A stretch of DNA of 64,000 bases from Flagellimonas amoyensis. GTDB taxonomy: Bacteria > Bacteroidota > Bacteroidia > Flavobacteriales > Flavobacteriaceae. The position numbers and the translations under genes were made by a program. Below are positions 7,588 to 18,297 of this stretch, piece after piece. The notes below the pieces were generated by a model that saw only the letters and a list, made by a program, of their open reading frames with translations, did not search any database and was not told the origin of the DNA. The stretch's first letter is position 1. Each line of letters opens with the position of its first letter. The stretch is from assembly GCF_003058265.1 (NCBI RefSeq), contig NZ_QBUK01000008.1, positions 1 to 64,000 of the forward strand, given 5' to 3'.

Positions 7588-10365
7588 ATGGCAGCCATTA
7601 CCGACCTTGATCCCAAGCAGCACATCATTATAAAAGGTGCCAAACTGCACAATCTCAAAAATATAGATGTGGTGATCCCCAGGAACAAACTGGTGGTGAT
7701 CACCGGGCTGTCTGGTTCGGGCAAGTCCACATTGGCCTTTGACACCCTTTATGCGGAAGGCCAGCGGAGGTATGTGGAAAGCCTTTCCTCCTACGCCCGT
7801 CAGTTCTTGGGCAAACTGGACAAACCCAAGGTGGATTATATTAAAGGTATAGCGCCTGCCATTGCCATTGAGCAAAAGGTGAACTCCACCAACCCTAGGT
7901 CTACCGTTGGGACCACCACGGAAATCTATGATTACCTCAAATTGCTCTACGCCCGCATCGGGAAGACCATCTCCCCCATTTCTGGCAAGGAGGTGAAGAA
8001 GCATACGGTATCGGATGTGATCAACCACATCAAGGCATTGGAAGAAGGAAGCAAACTGTTGCTCTTGGCCCCCATACATATTAAAGAGGACCGAGATCCC
8101 ATCAAATCATTGGAACTTTTTTCCAAGCAAGGCTATGCCCGTATCAAATATAAGGGTGAAGTCTTACGGATAGATCAGGCTCCCCAGGATATCGGCAGGG
8201 AGTTTGACCTTGTGGTGGACCGGATCATTGTAAAGGACGATGAGGATTTTTACAACCGATTGGCCAATGCGGTGGACAATGCCTTTTTTGAAGGGAAAGG
8301 GGTCTGCGCCATTGAGAACCTCCAAACCGGGGAAACCCATTCGTTCAGCAACCAGTTTGAATTGGATGGCATGAAATTTTTGGAACCGAATGTGCATTTG
8401 TTCAGTTTCAACAATCCGTATGGTGCCTGTCCCAAATGTGAAGGCTATGGGGACGTCATCGGAATAGATGAAGACCTTGTGATTCCCAACACGGCTCTTT
8501 CTGTATATGAAAATGCTGTTTTTCCTTGGCGCGGGGAAAGCATGGGTTGGTACAGGGATCAATTGGTAAACTCAGCCTATACGTTTGATTTTCCCATTCA
8601 CAAACCTTGGTTTGAACTTTCGGAGGAGCAAAAACAATTGGTCTGGGACGGCAACAAGCACTTTACCGGCATCCATGCATTTTTTGAGCAACTTGAGGAA
8701 AAGAGTTATAAAATGCAGAACCGGGTGATGCTTTCTCGGTACCGAGGAAAGACCAAGTGTACCGTGTGCAAGGGGAAACGGCTCCGCAAAGAGGCCGATT
8801 ATGTAAAGGTAGGTGGAAAATCCATTTCGGACCTGATTGAACTGCCCATCAAACGGCTGATGCCCTTTTTTGGGGAACTCCAACTTTCGGAACATGACAG
8901 TACCGTTGCCAAACGCTTGCTGCAGGAAATCACTACCCGATTGGAGTTTTTGGACAAGGTGGGACTGGGTTATTTGACCCTCAACCGAAAATCCAATACC
9001 CTCTCCGGAGGGGAAAGCCAGCGGATCAACCTGGCCACTTCACTGGGCAGCAGTCTTGTGGGTTCCATGTATATTTTGGACGAACCCAGCATTGGACTCC
9101 ATTCCCGGGACACCGAAAATTTGATAGAGGTATTGAAATCCCTTCGGAATTTAGGCAATACCGTTATTGTGGTGGAGCACGATGAGGACATTATGAAAGC
9201 GGCGGACGAGATCATCGACATAGGACCAGAAGCTGGGACCTTGGGCGGCGAGGTCGTGGCGACGGGGAACATGGAAACCATTTTGAAGTCCAGCTCGCTT
9301 ACCGCTGCCTATTTGAACGGGACCCAAGAAATAGCTGTGCCCAAAGCGCGTAGAAATTCCAAGCACTACATCCAGATCAAAGGGGCACGGGAGAACAATC
9401 TTAAGAACATAGATGTTACTTTTCCACTGAACGTACTGACCGTGATCACCGGGGTTTCGGGAAGTGGGAAAAGTACCTTGGTCAAAAAGATCCTATACCC
9501 CACCATCCTTCAGGCTGTGGGTGGCTATGGTGAAAAGGCAGGGCAGTTCACTTCCATTGAAGGAAAATATTCGCACATCAAGCATGTGGAGTTTGTGGAC
9601 CAGAACCCCATCGGGCGTTCTTCCCGTTCCAATCCTGTGACCTATATAAAGGCATACGATGACATCCGAAACCTTTTTTCTTCCCAAAAGCTGAGCAAAC
9701 TGCGCGGGTATCAAGCCAAACATTTCTCATTCAACGTGGACGGAGGTCGATGTGAAAAATGTAAAGGAGAAGGTGAAATCACTGTAGAAATGCAGTTTAT
9801 GGCCGATGTGCATTTGGAATGTGACGTGTGCAATGGCAAACGCTTCAAAAAAGATATTTTGGAAGTCCAGTTTGAGGGCAAAAACATCGACGATATCCTG
9901 AACATGACCATTGATGATGCCATCTCCCATTTCCAGACATACAAACAGGAAAAGGTAGTCAGTAAGCTACAACCATTACAAGATGTGGGATTGGGCTATG
10001 TTACTTTGGGCCAGTCCTCCTCCACCCTATCCGGCGGCGAGGCGCAGCGTATTAAACTGGCTTCTTTCCTGGTAAAAGGAACTACAAAGGAAAAAGCCCT
10101 GTTCATCTTTGATGAACCCACTACAGGGCTTCATTTTCACGACATCAAAAAATTATTGAAATCCTTTGAAGAACTGATTGCCAAAGGGCATTCCATTATT
10201 GTGATCGAGCACAACATCGAACTCATCAAATGTGCGGATTATATCATCGACCTTGGGCCGGAAGGCGGGGAAGATGGTGGTCACCTCATTGCAGAGGGTA
10301 CCCCTGAGGAAATTGTCCAGAACAAGGATTCACACACCGCCAAATATTTGAGGGAAAAGCTCTGA
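7588..10365 (+). CDS. uvrA: Excinuclease ABC subunit A
   Basis: A 925-residue UvrA, the damage-recognition ATPase of nucleotide excision repair, working with UvrB. The tandem ABC modules are visible: Walker [10 protein letters not shown] (~residue 41) and GVSGSGKST (~620), signatures [20 protein letters not shown] and [16 protein letters not shown], and Walker [12 protein letters not shown] and [12 protein letters not shown]. Zinc-binding cysteine pairs are at [16 protein letters not shown] and CEKCKGEGE...CDVCNGKR. The length is typical. It reads alone from its own promoter, and no SOS-type operator can be identified by eye. An A/T-rich repeat-bearing gap separates it from the next operon. 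Confidence 0.97.
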   Translation: MAAITDLDPKQHIIIKGAKLHNLKNIDVVIPRNKLVVITGLSGSGKSTLAFDTLYAEGQRRYVESLSSYARQFLGKLDKPKVDYIKGIAPAIAIEQKVNSTNPRSTVGTTTEIYDYLKLLYARIGKTISPISGKEVKKHTVSDVINHIKALEEGSKLLLLAPIHIKEDRDPIKSLELFSKQGYARIKYKGEVLRIDQAPQDIGREFDLVVDRIIVKDDEDFYNRLANAVDNAFFEGKGVCAIENLQTGETHSFSNQFELDGMKFLEPNVHLFSFNNPYGACPKCEGYGDVIGIDEDLVIPNTALSVYENAVFPWRGESMGWYRDQLVNSAYTFDFPIHKPWFELSEEQKQLVWDGNKHFTGIHAFFEQLEEKSYKMQNRVMLSRYRGKTKCTVCKGKRLRKEADYVKVGGKSISDLIELPIKRLMPFFGELQLSEHDSTVAKRLLQEITTRLEFLDKVGLGYLTLNRKSNTLSGGESQRINLATSLGSSLVGSMYILDEPSIGLHSRDTENLIEVLKSLRNLGNTVIVVEHDEDIMKAADEIIDIGPEAGTLGGEVVATGNMETILKSSSLTAAYLNGTQEIAVPKARRNSKHYIQIKGARENNLKNIDVTFPLNVLTVITGVSGSGKSTLVKKILYPTILQAVGGYGEKAGQFTSIEGKYSHIKHVEFVDQNPIGRSSRSNPVTYIKAYDDIRNLFSSQKLSKLRGYQAKHFSFNVDGGRCEKCKGEGEITVEMQFMADVHLECDVCNGKRFKKDILEVQFEGKNIDDILNMTIDDAISHFQTYKQEKVVSKLQPLQDVGLGYVTLGQSSSTLSGGEAQRIKLASFLVKGTTKEKALFIFDEPTTGLHFHDIKKLLKSFEELIAKGHSIIVIEHNIELIKCADYIIDLGPEGGEDGGHLIAEGTPEEIVQNKDSHTAKYLREKL

Positions 10366-10799
10366 AAGACGATAGAATTTAGACAGAAGAGCATAGACTA
10401 TAGAGAATAGACTTGGGTTATTGAGTTATTTTAAAAACAACCTATTGTTCTGCCTAACCTTGAACTTGGACTTGGACTTGAGTTTTTTGGTCTTTTCCAA
10501 ATCGTCCATCCGTTCTTGAAGTAAATGTCCTACATATTTCAAGCCCCATGCCCTTCTTACTGGATTTTCCTTTTTTCATCCGTTGATCCAAACCCCACTT
10601 CCATTAACCCAACTTACCCATCCATCAATTGGACCCCTTTTACAACTTTTCAATTTGTTTCATTTGCACGGAATTTTAAGGCATAAAAGCTAAAAAATCC
10701 AACTGTAAATCAAATGCTTATTTGCTTTAGGTATTTCTGCTAGCAATTGTGGATTGCCATAGCGATAAGTAACATTATTCTTCTAACCAAATAAACAAA
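10366..10799. other. Gene-free stretch upstream of the T9SS cargo operon
   Basis: About 430 bases without a gene. The first 80 bases repeat the AGAGCATAGACTATAGAGAATAGACTT family seen near 1270 and 1690, followed by GGGTTATTGAGTTATTTT as near 26,136. The rest is AT-rich and presumably holds the promoter of the 1470-aa gene, but no exact TAnnTTTG box was found close to the ATG. No terminator hairpin was seen for uvrA. Confidence 0.6.
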
Positions 10800-13700
10800 A
10801 TGAAGAAAATCGGTTTTGGGAGCTTCTCCGCAACACGCTCCAAAAAAATATGGGCTCCAATCGCCCTTTTAATGTCCTCTATCTACTTTGGTGGTCTTTT
10901 GGCCAACTGGAACAAATCAAATGTTATGGACATGGAAGAGGAACTTTTTGCCCCTTCCATTTCAATTGTAAAAACAGGCTTTGCCAGAAGTTTATCGGGA
11001 GGTCCAGGATGTGACCGTATAGAGTTCACAATTACTGTTGCCAACACCAGTACCAATGGGGAAGTGTTGGATAATATCATTGTCACCGACCCCCTCCATG
11101 TGGTGGGCCAACCAGATTTTGGAAGTGATGACAACAATGATGGCCTAATGGATCCCAATGAAATTTGGACTTACACAATTCCCTATACCATTGAGCAAAC
11201 AGACATCATCAATGGTTTAATAGATAGTCAGGCCAATGTCAATGCAATTGTACAGGGACAGCCCGGTGTGGAGGTTGCTGATTCGGCACAATTAGTTTTG
11301 GACCTGACCGATTGCCAACCAGCAATATCTGTCATCAAAATACTAGGAAGGGCAAACTGTACCACTGCCCAATACAGCTTTCAAGTAGCTAATGAAGGGA
11401 CCTTTCAAATATTGGAAAACGTGGTCCTTAACGACCCTCTTCTTGGAGGTGACTTGGGTGGGCCAAGTTCTGGAGACGACAATAACGTGGGGTTTCTTGA
11501 CCCAGGAGAAGTTTGGATATACACACCTCCAGTATATAACATTGAATCAACAGACATTATAAATGGACGAGTAGTCAACCAAGCTACGGTAACAGCTCGA
11601 TCTCAAGACTTTCCTGGCATCGTGGTCTCGGATGATTCGGATGATAACAGCCCGTTGGAAAATGACCCAACGGTACTAGACCTTACCCCTTGCCAAGGAG
11701 CCATTTCAATTGTAAAAGCTGGAACAGCTGTTGGGGATATTGATGGTGGTATGCCTGGATGCAACATTATTATATATCAGTTTACAGTAACCAATGAAGG
11801 TGATGTAGGGCTTGATAATGTGGAGGTTGTTGATCCGCTGTTGGGAAACACCCCACCCAACCTTGATTTCGGTGATCTTAACAGCAATGGACTTCTCGAT
11901 CCTGGTGAGATTTGGCTCTATTCTGCAATCTATAACATTACCCCAGACGACATTGACAACGGTCAAGTGGTCAATCAAGCTACAGCTACAGCTAATGTAC
12001 AAGGTTTTCTGGATGTAATTGTTTCCGATCTATCCGACGATGATAGCCCGTTGGAAGACGACCCTACAGTAATTGATCTCACTGCGTGCCAAGAAGGGAT
12101 ATCCCTGATCAAGACCGGGCAATCGCTCTCACTTTCAGGTGCACCTGGGTGTGATGTCATCCAATATACCTTTGAAGTGGATAACACAAGTATATTCTAT
12201 GATTTGAGCAATGTGCTCCTTATTGACCCTCTTTTGGGGAATCCCCTACCAGGTCCGGATTCAGGAGACACCAATAACAACAATATACTGGATACGCACG
12301 AAACTTGGATCTATATGGCTTCCTATAACATTACGGAAGCGGATATCATAAATGGGCAGGTAATAAATCAAGCTACGGTAACTGCCGATGTTGAAGGGTT
12401 GCCAGGGGTTATGGTTTCTGACGATTCCGATGACAACAGCCCACTGGAAAACGACCCTACAATAGTTGATATCACTGCATGTCGTGCTGGTATCTATGCT
12501 ATCAAAACTGGTCAGGCTTTAGATCTCTCAGGAGCTCAGGGATGCGATATTATTCGTTATTCAATAGAAGTGGTCAACCCAAGTTGGATCTATGCTTTGG
12601 ACAATGTGGTACTTATCGACCCTCTACTCGGTGTAGGCCCTCTTGCTGGCCCAGACCCTGGCGAAGATGTTGGTGATGACGGTATTTTGTCTCCAGGTGA
12701 AACATGGACATACACTGTCGATTATGATATTACTGAAGTGGATATTGCAAATGGTCAAGTGATCAACCAAGCTACAGTAACTGCAGATGTACAAGGACAA
12801 CCAGGTGAAAGTGTCTTAGACCTTTCCGATAACGACAGTCCTCTTGAGGATGATGCGACCGTTGTCGATTTAACCCCATGCCAACCCGGCATCTATGTCA
12901 TCAAAGCAGGACAGGCCCTTTCGATCTCTGGCGGTCAGGGGTGTGATGTCATCCAATATACCTTCGAGGTGGCCAATTCAAGTTGGATCTATACTTTGGA
13001 AAATATAGTTCTGAACGATCCGCTTTTGGGAGGCATTTTACCCGGTCCTGATTCAGGGGATGACAATAGCAACGCGTTCCTTGATCCAGGTGAAATATGG
13101 ATATACAATGCCATATACAATATTACACCAGCGGATATCATAAATGGTCAAGTAATCAATCAGGCAGATGTAATTGCAGATGTACAAGGACAACCGGGCG
13201 AAACAGTTTCAGACCTTTCCGACAATGACAGTCCAGTTGAGGACGACCCTACAGTGGTTAGTTTGGCCCATTGCCAAAATCCAGCACTGGGATTGATCAA
13301 AGAAGGATTGGTTGTTGATGTAGATGCCGATGGCTGTATGGAGAGTATTCTGTACACCTTCACTTTGACCAATACAGGAGATGTTGATCTGTTTGGTGTA
13401 TTCATTGAAGATCCATTGTTGGGCGGGCAAATACCAGGCCCAGTGAATGGAACGGATGCAAACAATGATGGGGTTCTTTCTGTCGGTGAAACATGGACCT
13501 ACGAGGCTCTTTATGCCATCACTCAGCAGGATATCAACAATACCTCAGTGGACAACCAAGCCAAAGCGACAGGGTTTACCAATGTGAATACTTTGGTAGA
13601 AGATCTATCTGATGATGACAGTCTTTTGGAAGACAATATTACAACAACATCTGTACCTGCTGATGCTTGTACAAATGGACCCCGAATAGGTCTTATAAAA

Positions 13701-15212
13701 GTGGGTACGTTGATTGATACTAATGGAGATGGATGTAATGAAAGTGTGCTATACCGCTTTACGGTGACCAATACAGGAGGTATTGACTTAGACGGTGTTG
13801 ATTTGGAAGACCCATTGTTCGGAGGCCAGATACCTGGTCCAATGAATGGAACGGATGCAAATAATGATGGGGTTCTTTCAGTAGGTGAAACCTGGGGCTA
13901 CGAAGCATTGTATGCCATAACCCAAAATGATATAGATAGTGGCACCATCAATAACCAGGCAACAGTGATTGCAGAACCTGTGGGCTTTGATGTCCAAGTC
14001 TTCGATTTGTCGGACAATGACAGCTTTTTGGAAAACGAACCTACCAGTACGGTAATTCCAAATAATGCATGTGTTGGCAATGGGGCGGCCTTGGGACTTA
14101 TCAAGCAAGGTATACTAATTGACATCAACGGAGATGGATGCGTTGATACCATTCACTATACATTCACAGCAACAAACACCGGGTCAGTGGATTTGATTCA
14201 AATAGAATTGGTAGATATTCTATTGGGCGGAGATGTCCTCGGCCCCATCAATGGAACAGATCAGAATAGTGACGGTATTCTTTCAGTAGGTGAAACATGG
14301 ACCTACGAAGCTTTATATGCAATTTCTCAAGATGACATAGACAATGGGGCTGTGGTTAATCAGGCTACAATTACTGCTCAGGTTGAGAGCGTGAACAGTC
14401 AATTGTTTGATCTATCGGATAATGACAGTCTGTCGGAAAACGAACCCACCAACACTGTTATACCAGCGGACGCTTGTACAAATGGAGGTGCCCGTCTAGG
14501 TCTTATCAAACAAGGTGCACTTGTGGATACCAATGGCGATGGTTGTGTGGAAACAGTGCGCTACACCTTCACCGTAACCAATAATAGCAACAGTGCTTCA
14601 ATTGATAATATTATCCTGATGGATCCATTGCTGGGCGGACAGGTTGCAGGCCCAGTGGTTGGAAGTGATGAGAACAGTGATGGTATCCTATCTATTGGTG
14701 AAACATGGACTTTTGAAGCCGACAGATACATTGTCCAAGCCGATATTGACAGTGGTAACATCGTTAATCAAGCTATGGTTACAGGAGAGCCTGTTGGATT
14801 TGATATCCAGTTGATGGACCTGTCCGACAATGATAGCTACCTCGAGAACGAGATGACAGAAACCATTATTCCTAGTGATACCTGCATTGATGGCGGTGTT
14901 CTTATTGGATTTGAGATTTTCAATGGCATCACGCCGAATGGCGATGGTTCAAACGATTATTTCCTTGTTCTGGGCATCGAAAATTATCCAGATAACCAAT
15001 TGAAGATCTACAACCGTTGGGGTGTGCTGGTTTACGAAAGCGAACAATATGGTCAGGGTACCAACCTGTTCTATGGCATATCGGAAGGAAGGGCCACTTT
15101 CCAGAAGGATAAACAACTCCCTAGCGGCACCTATTTCTACATACTGACCTTCACTGGAGAAAATCCAGGAAAAGATAGCTATTCAGGATACCTATATATC
15201 AACAGGGATTAA
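10800..15212 (+). CDS. Giant T9SS cargo protein with ten DUF11-like repeats and CHU_C C-terminal domain
   Basis: A 1470-residue secreted protein. An N-terminal hydrophobic stretch (IWAPIALLMSSIYFGGLLA) serves as signal. Ten repeats of ~130 residues follow, each opening like ISLIKTGQ...YTFEV and closing with VNQATV...DLSDNDSPLE; they resemble DUF11/DUF7507 conserved-repeat domains. Repeats 1-6 mostly carry GAPGCDVIQY-type openings, whereas 7-10 carry DxNGDGC loops of the calcium-binding type. The last ~100 residues (FNGITPNGDGSNDYF, LKIYNRWGVLVYES, LPSGTYFYILTF, YSGYLYINRD) are the gliding-motility CHU_C domain used for type B T9SS export. It heads an operon with a PorP/SprF and an OmpA gene (gaps 20 and 12 bases), the usual partner set. 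Probable surface adhesin; the ligand is unknown. Confidence 0.93.
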   Translation: MKKIGFGSFSATRSKKIWAPIALLMSSIYFGGLLANWNKSNVMDMEEELFAPSISIVKTGFARSLSGGPGCDRIEFTITVANTSTNGEVLDNIIVTDPLHVVGQPDFGSDDNNDGLMDPNEIWTYTIPYTIEQTDIINGLIDSQANVNAIVQGQPGVEVADSAQLVLDLTDCQPAISVIKILGRANCTTAQYSFQVANEGTFQILENVVLNDPLLGGDLGGPSSGDDNNVGFLDPGEVWIYTPPVYNIESTDIINGRVVNQATVTARSQDFPGIVVSDDSDDNSPLENDPTVLDLTPCQGAISIVKAGTAVGDIDGGMPGCNIIIYQFTVTNEGDVGLDNVEVVDPLLGNTPPNLDFGDLNSNGLLDPGEIWLYSAIYNITPDDIDNGQVVNQATATANVQGFLDVIVSDLSDDDSPLEDDPTVIDLTACQEGISLIKTGQSLSLSGAPGCDVIQYTFEVDNTSIFYDLSNVLLIDPLLGNPLPGPDSGDTNNNNILDTHETWIYMASYNITEADIINGQVINQATVTADVEGLPGVMVSDDSDDNSPLENDPTIVDITACRAGIYAIKTGQALDLSGAQGCDIIRYSIEVVNPSWIYALDNVVLIDPLLGVGPLAGPDPGEDVGDDGILSPGETWTYTVDYDITEVDIANGQVINQATVTADVQGQPGESVLDLSDNDSPLEDDATVVDLTPCQPGIYVIKAGQALSISGGQGCDVIQYTFEVANSSWIYTLENIVLNDPLLGGILPGPDSGDDNSNAFLDPGEIWIYNAIYNITPADIINGQVINQADVIADVQGQPGETVSDLSDNDSPVEDDPTVVSLAHCQNPALGLIKEGLVVDVDADGCMESILYTFTLTNTGDVDLFGVFIEDPLLGGQIPGPVNGTDANNDGVLSVGETWTYEALYAITQQDINNTSVDNQAKATGFTNVNTLVEDLSDDDSLLEDNITTTSVPADACTNGPRIGLIKVGTLIDTNGDGCNESVLYRFTVTNTGGIDLDGVDLEDPLFGGQIPGPMNGTDANNDGVLSVGETWGYEALYAITQNDIDSGTINNQATVIAEPVGFDVQVFDLSDNDSFLENEPTSTVIPNNACVGNGAALGLIKQGILIDINGDGCVDTIHYTFTATNTGSVDLIQIELVDILLGGDVLGPINGTDQNSDGILSVGETWTYEALYAISQDDIDNGAVVNQATITAQVESVNSQLFDLSDNDSLSENEPTNTVIPADACTNGGARLGLIKQGALVDTNGDGCVETVRYTFTVTNNSNSASIDNIILMDPLLGGQVAGPVVGSDENSDGILSIGETWTFEADRYIVQADIDSGNIVNQAMVTGEPVGFDIQLMDLSDNDSYLENEMTETIIPSDTCIDGGVLIGFEIFNGITPNGDGSNDYFLVLGIENYPDNQLKIYNRWGVLVYESEQYGQGTNLFYGISEGRATFQKDKQLPSGTYFYILTFTGENPGKDSYSGYLYINRD

Positions 15213-15232
15213 TACAACTGAGCATTTCAACA

Positions 15233-16216
15233 ATGAAAAACCACGAATTTTTAGACAAAAAGATGATTTTGAACAAACATAGGAACCTCTGGCTATCCGC
15301 CTTTGCCCTCTTTGCCGTCCTGTGTTCGGCCATTGCCCAGCAGGACCCTCAATACACACAGTACATGTACAACACCCAAGTGGTAAACCCTGCCTATGCC
15401 GGTTCTAGGGAAGTGTTGAGTTTTGGATTGCTGGGCCGTACCCAATGGGTAAGCCTCGAAGGGTCTCCAGAAACTGGTACCTTCACGGTGAATTCTCCCG
15501 TAGGGCTGTATGACAATATGGGGCTCGGTCTTTCCATCGTGTATGACAGAATAGGCCCTGCTGTGGAATCCAATGTAGTGGTGGATTATGCATATACCAT
15601 TCGCTTCCTCAATGAAGCCAAACTGGCCTTTGGACTAAAAGCTGGATTGGATATGCTAAATGTCGACTACAGCAAGTTGAATATTTTTGACCCCAATGAC
15701 CCCCATTTTCAAAACAATGTGGACAACAAACTCCAACCACAGGTCGGAGCAGGCACATACTATTATACCAATAAATTCTATGTGGGGCTATCCGTTCCCA
15801 ATTTTCTGAACTCCAAGCATTATGATGAAAGTTCGCTGGAAAATGTCAACGTGAATGATATCGCTATTGAGCGTTTGCACTACTTTCTGATTGCGGGTTA
15901 TGTTTTTGACCTCAACGAAAACTTGAAGTTCAAACCAGCCACTTTGGTCAAATATGTGAGTGGCTCCCCATTGCAATGGGACATGTCCGCCAATTTCCTG
16001 ATCAATGAAAAGTTCACTTTGGGCGCATCATACCGATGGAGTGCCTCGGTAAGTGCCATGGCCGGATTTCAAATCTCCGATTCCTTTTTTGCAGGATTGG
16101 CCTATGATTACCAATCCACCAATATTGAGAAATACAGTGATGGCTCGTATGAAGTGTTTCTCCGCTTCGATATTTTCAATAGATCAGATAGGATTGTAAC
16201 CCCAAGGTTCTTTTAA
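15233..16216 (+). CDS. PorP/SprF-family type IX secretion outer-membrane protein
   Basis: A 327-residue outer-membrane beta-barrel. The signal peptide ends at LCSAIAQQ, followed by the family hallmark DPQYTQYMYNTQVVNPAYAG. Further typical parts are GLGLSIVYDRIGP, KLAFGLKAGLDML and the closing YEVFLRFDIFN. Family role: each PorP/SprF paralogue pairs with a type B (CHU_C) cargo and helps attach or export it at the surface. Its position immediately after the 1470-aa cargo gene makes that cargo the obvious partner. Start: ATG at 15233 gives a ten-residue extra head; the ATG at 15263 (MILNKHRNLWL) gives a more normal signal peptide and may be the real one. Confidence 0.92.
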   Translation: MKNHEFLDKKMILNKHRNLWLSAFALFAVLCSAIAQQDPQYTQYMYNTQVVNPAYAGSREVLSFGLLGRTQWVSLEGSPETGTFTVNSPVGLYDNMGLGLSIVYDRIGPAVESNVVVDYAYTIRFLNEAKLAFGLKAGLDMLNVDYSKLNIFDPNDPHFQNNVDNKLQPQVGAGTYYYTNKFYVGLSVPNFLNSKHYDESSLENVNVNDIAIERLHYFLIAGYVFDLNENLKFKPATLVKYVSGSPLQWDMSANFLINEKFTLGASYRWSASVSAMAGFQISDSFFAGLAYDYQSTNIEKYSDGSYEVFLRFDIFNRSDRIVTPRFF

Positions 16217-16228
16217 TATAGTATTAGG

Positions 16229-18169
16229 ATGAAAACAGGAAATATAAAACACACTGCACTGATGGTACTTTTGTCCATTGGTGTTTTAAGTGCACAAGAA
16301 AGCAAAGTGAAAAAGGCCGATGAGCAATTTGATAGCTATGCCTATATCGATGCTAGAAAAATTTATCTCAATGTAGTAGAAGATGGCTATGAGTCTGCAC
16401 AAGTGTTCGAAAAATTGGGAGATACCTATTATTTCAACAGCGAATATTCTGAAGCTGCAAAATGGTACAAGAAACTGGTCCAAAACTATCCCCACGAAGT
16501 GGAAGCTGAGTATTATTACCGCACAGCCCAAACATTCAAAAGTATAGGGGAATACAGCGAGTCAGAAAAAATGATGGACAAATACGTAACCCTGTCCGGC
16601 AATAGCAAAGTCGCTACAAACCTGCAGAACAGTGCTGTTTCCTTTCAGGATCTAACCAATGACAAAACCGCAAAATATAGGGCCATCAATATTACCGAAG
16701 GACTTTCCAGTTCAGATTTTGGACCTACGTTCCATGGCAATAAAATTGTGTTCGCATCCTCTTCCAAAAATCCGGAAGGTGGAAAAACCCACGATTGGAA
16801 CGGTCTCCCCTATTTAGATCTTTATGAGGCTGAAATAGGCGAAAATGGTGCTTTGGAAAATCCCATCGCTCTTGCAGGGGATATCAACACCCCATACCAT
16901 GAGTCTTCAGCTGTCTTTACCAAAGATGGGAAGACCATGTACTTCACGCGGAACAATTACATCAACGGCAAAAAGAAAAGGGATAAAAAACGATTGGTCA
17001 GCCTGAAAATCTATAAGGCCAGCAAAAAAGACAATGGTAGTTGGGGAGATGTGGAAGAATTGCCCTTCAACAGCAACTCATATTCGGTGGCCCACCCAGC
17101 ATTGAACAACGCAGAAAACCGTTTGTATTTTTCTTCGGACATGGAAGGCTCCCTCGGAAAATCAGACCTTTGGTATGTGGATATTTTGGGAAATGGACAA
17201 TATGGCCAACCCGTTAATCTTGGCCCAAAAATCAATACTGAAGAGCGGGAAAGCTTTCCTTTTGTGAGTGGAAATGAAAATCTATACTTTTCCAGCGATG
17301 GCCATATAGGTTTGGGAGGTCTTGACGTTTTTGTAGTTTCCCTGAATGGTAATGGCCAGTTCAAAACGGTTACCAACCTAAAAGCGCCTATCAACTCCAA
17401 CCAAGATGATTTCGGTTTCATCATAGATGAATCCAGTAAAATAGGTTACTTTTCCTCCAACCGGGAAGGCAATGAAGGTAGTGTTTCCGATGACATCTAT
17501 GCATTCAATGAAAATTGTGGCACCATTATAAAGGGTATCATTACCGATGAAAAAACGGGCAGACCCCTTGAAGGTTCATTGGTCACCCTTTTGGATGAAA
17601 ACAATGAGGTTGTTTCCCAAAAGACAGTTCAAAGCAATGGTGCCTATAGTTTTGAAGGTATCGTCGATTGCGGTACACAATATGCGATTAGGGCCTCCAA
17701 CAATGAAATGGACTACCAACCCAAGGAAAAGACCCTCACCACACCCACTGGGATAATGACCACACAAGTTGATTTGGCCCTTGCCCCACCCGATTGCCCA
17801 GTCAATGATCTAGGATGTAGATTGGATCTGCAACCCATCTATTTTGACTTTGACAAACACAACATCAGACGTGATGCGGAAGTGGAACTTGCCAAGATCT
17901 TGCAAGCGATGAAAGAATACCCCCAACTGATCATTCATATAGAATCCCACACCGACTCCAGGGGAGATGACAATTACAATAGGCAATTGTCCGACAGACG
18001 GGCCAAATCTACATTGGAGTGGCTGGTGAAAAAAGGAGTGGACAGGAACAGGTTGACCGCCAAAGGATATGGCGAATCTCAATTGGTCAATAAATGCTCC
18101 AATGGGGCAAACTGTTCAGAACAAGACCATCAACTCAATAGAAGGTCCATGTTCATTATAAAAAATTAA
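16229..18169 (+). CDS. OmpA-family protein with TPR, PD40 propeller and CarboxypepD_reg domains
   Basis: 646 residues. Signal peptide (LMVLLSIGVLSAQ), then TPR-like helices (about 30-125: AQVFEKLGDTYYFNSEYSEA, YYRTAQTFKSIGEYSES). WD40-like PD40 blades follow (about 150-425: KTMYFTRNN, NRLYFSSDMEGSLGKSDLWY, GYFSSNREG). A CarboxypepD_reg/CNA-like module (GIITDEKTGRPLEGSLVTL, ~435-510) precedes the OmpA peptidoglycan-binding domain (IYFDFDKHNIRRDAEVEL, ESHTDSRGDDNYNRQLSDRR). The OmpA Asp and Arg contacts are present, so it should hold the outer membrane complex to peptidoglycan. It is the third member of the T9SS cargo operon and ends at a terminator. This domain order is standard for type B T9SS cargo clusters; its precise part in export or anchoring is unproven. 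Confidence 0.92.
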   Translation: MKTGNIKHTALMVLLSIGVLSAQESKVKKADEQFDSYAYIDARKIYLNVVEDGYESAQVFEKLGDTYYFNSEYSEAAKWYKKLVQNYPHEVEAEYYYRTAQTFKSIGEYSESEKMMDKYVTLSGNSKVATNLQNSAVSFQDLTNDKTAKYRAINITEGLSSSDFGPTFHGNKIVFASSSKNPEGGKTHDWNGLPYLDLYEAEIGENGALENPIALAGDINTPYHESSAVFTKDGKTMYFTRNNYINGKKKRDKKRLVSLKIYKASKKDNGSWGDVEELPFNSNSYSVAHPALNNAENRLYFSSDMEGSLGKSDLWYVDILGNGQYGQPVNLGPKINTEERESFPFVSGNENLYFSSDGHIGLGGLDVFVVSLNGNGQFKTVTNLKAPINSNQDDFGFIIDESSKIGYFSSNREGNEGSVSDDIYAFNENCGTIIKGIITDEKTGRPLEGSLVTLLDENNEVVSQKTVQSNGAYSFEGIVDCGTQYAIRASNNEMDYQPKEKTLTTPTGIMTTQVDLALAPPDCPVNDLGCRLDLQPIYFDFDKHNIRRDAEVELAKILQAMKEYPQLIIHIESHTDSRGDDNYNRQLSDRRAKSTLEWLVKKGVDRNRLTAKGYGESQLVNKCSNGANCSEQDHQLNRRSMFIIKN

Positions 18170-18181
18170 ACCACCTAAAAT

Positions 18182-18219
18182 AAACCGCAACTTTCTAATA
18201 AATAGATAGTTGCGGTTTT
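18182..18219 (+). terminator. Terminator of the T9SS cargo operon
   Basis: AAACCGCAACT (18182-18192) pairs perfectly with AGTTGCGGTTT (18208-18218), followed by a T-rich run. Confidence 0.85.
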
Positions 18220-18258
18220 CTCTATTTTTTTGGCACGCTGATTGCTATTACTTGGTTG

Positions 18259-18276
18259 GATACAAATAATTGTATC
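18259..18276. promoter_or_regulatory. Perfect dyad upstream of the Tyr/Arg-rich secreted protein gene
   Basis: GATACAA (18259-18265), four spacer bases, TTGTATC (18270-18276). It lies 21 bases before the ATG at 18298, where a promoter is expected, so it could be a repressor operator. No -7 box of perfect form is seen, so the role is inferred. Confidence 0.4.
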
Positions 18277-18297
18277 TAGAACTTAAAACCTTGTAAT

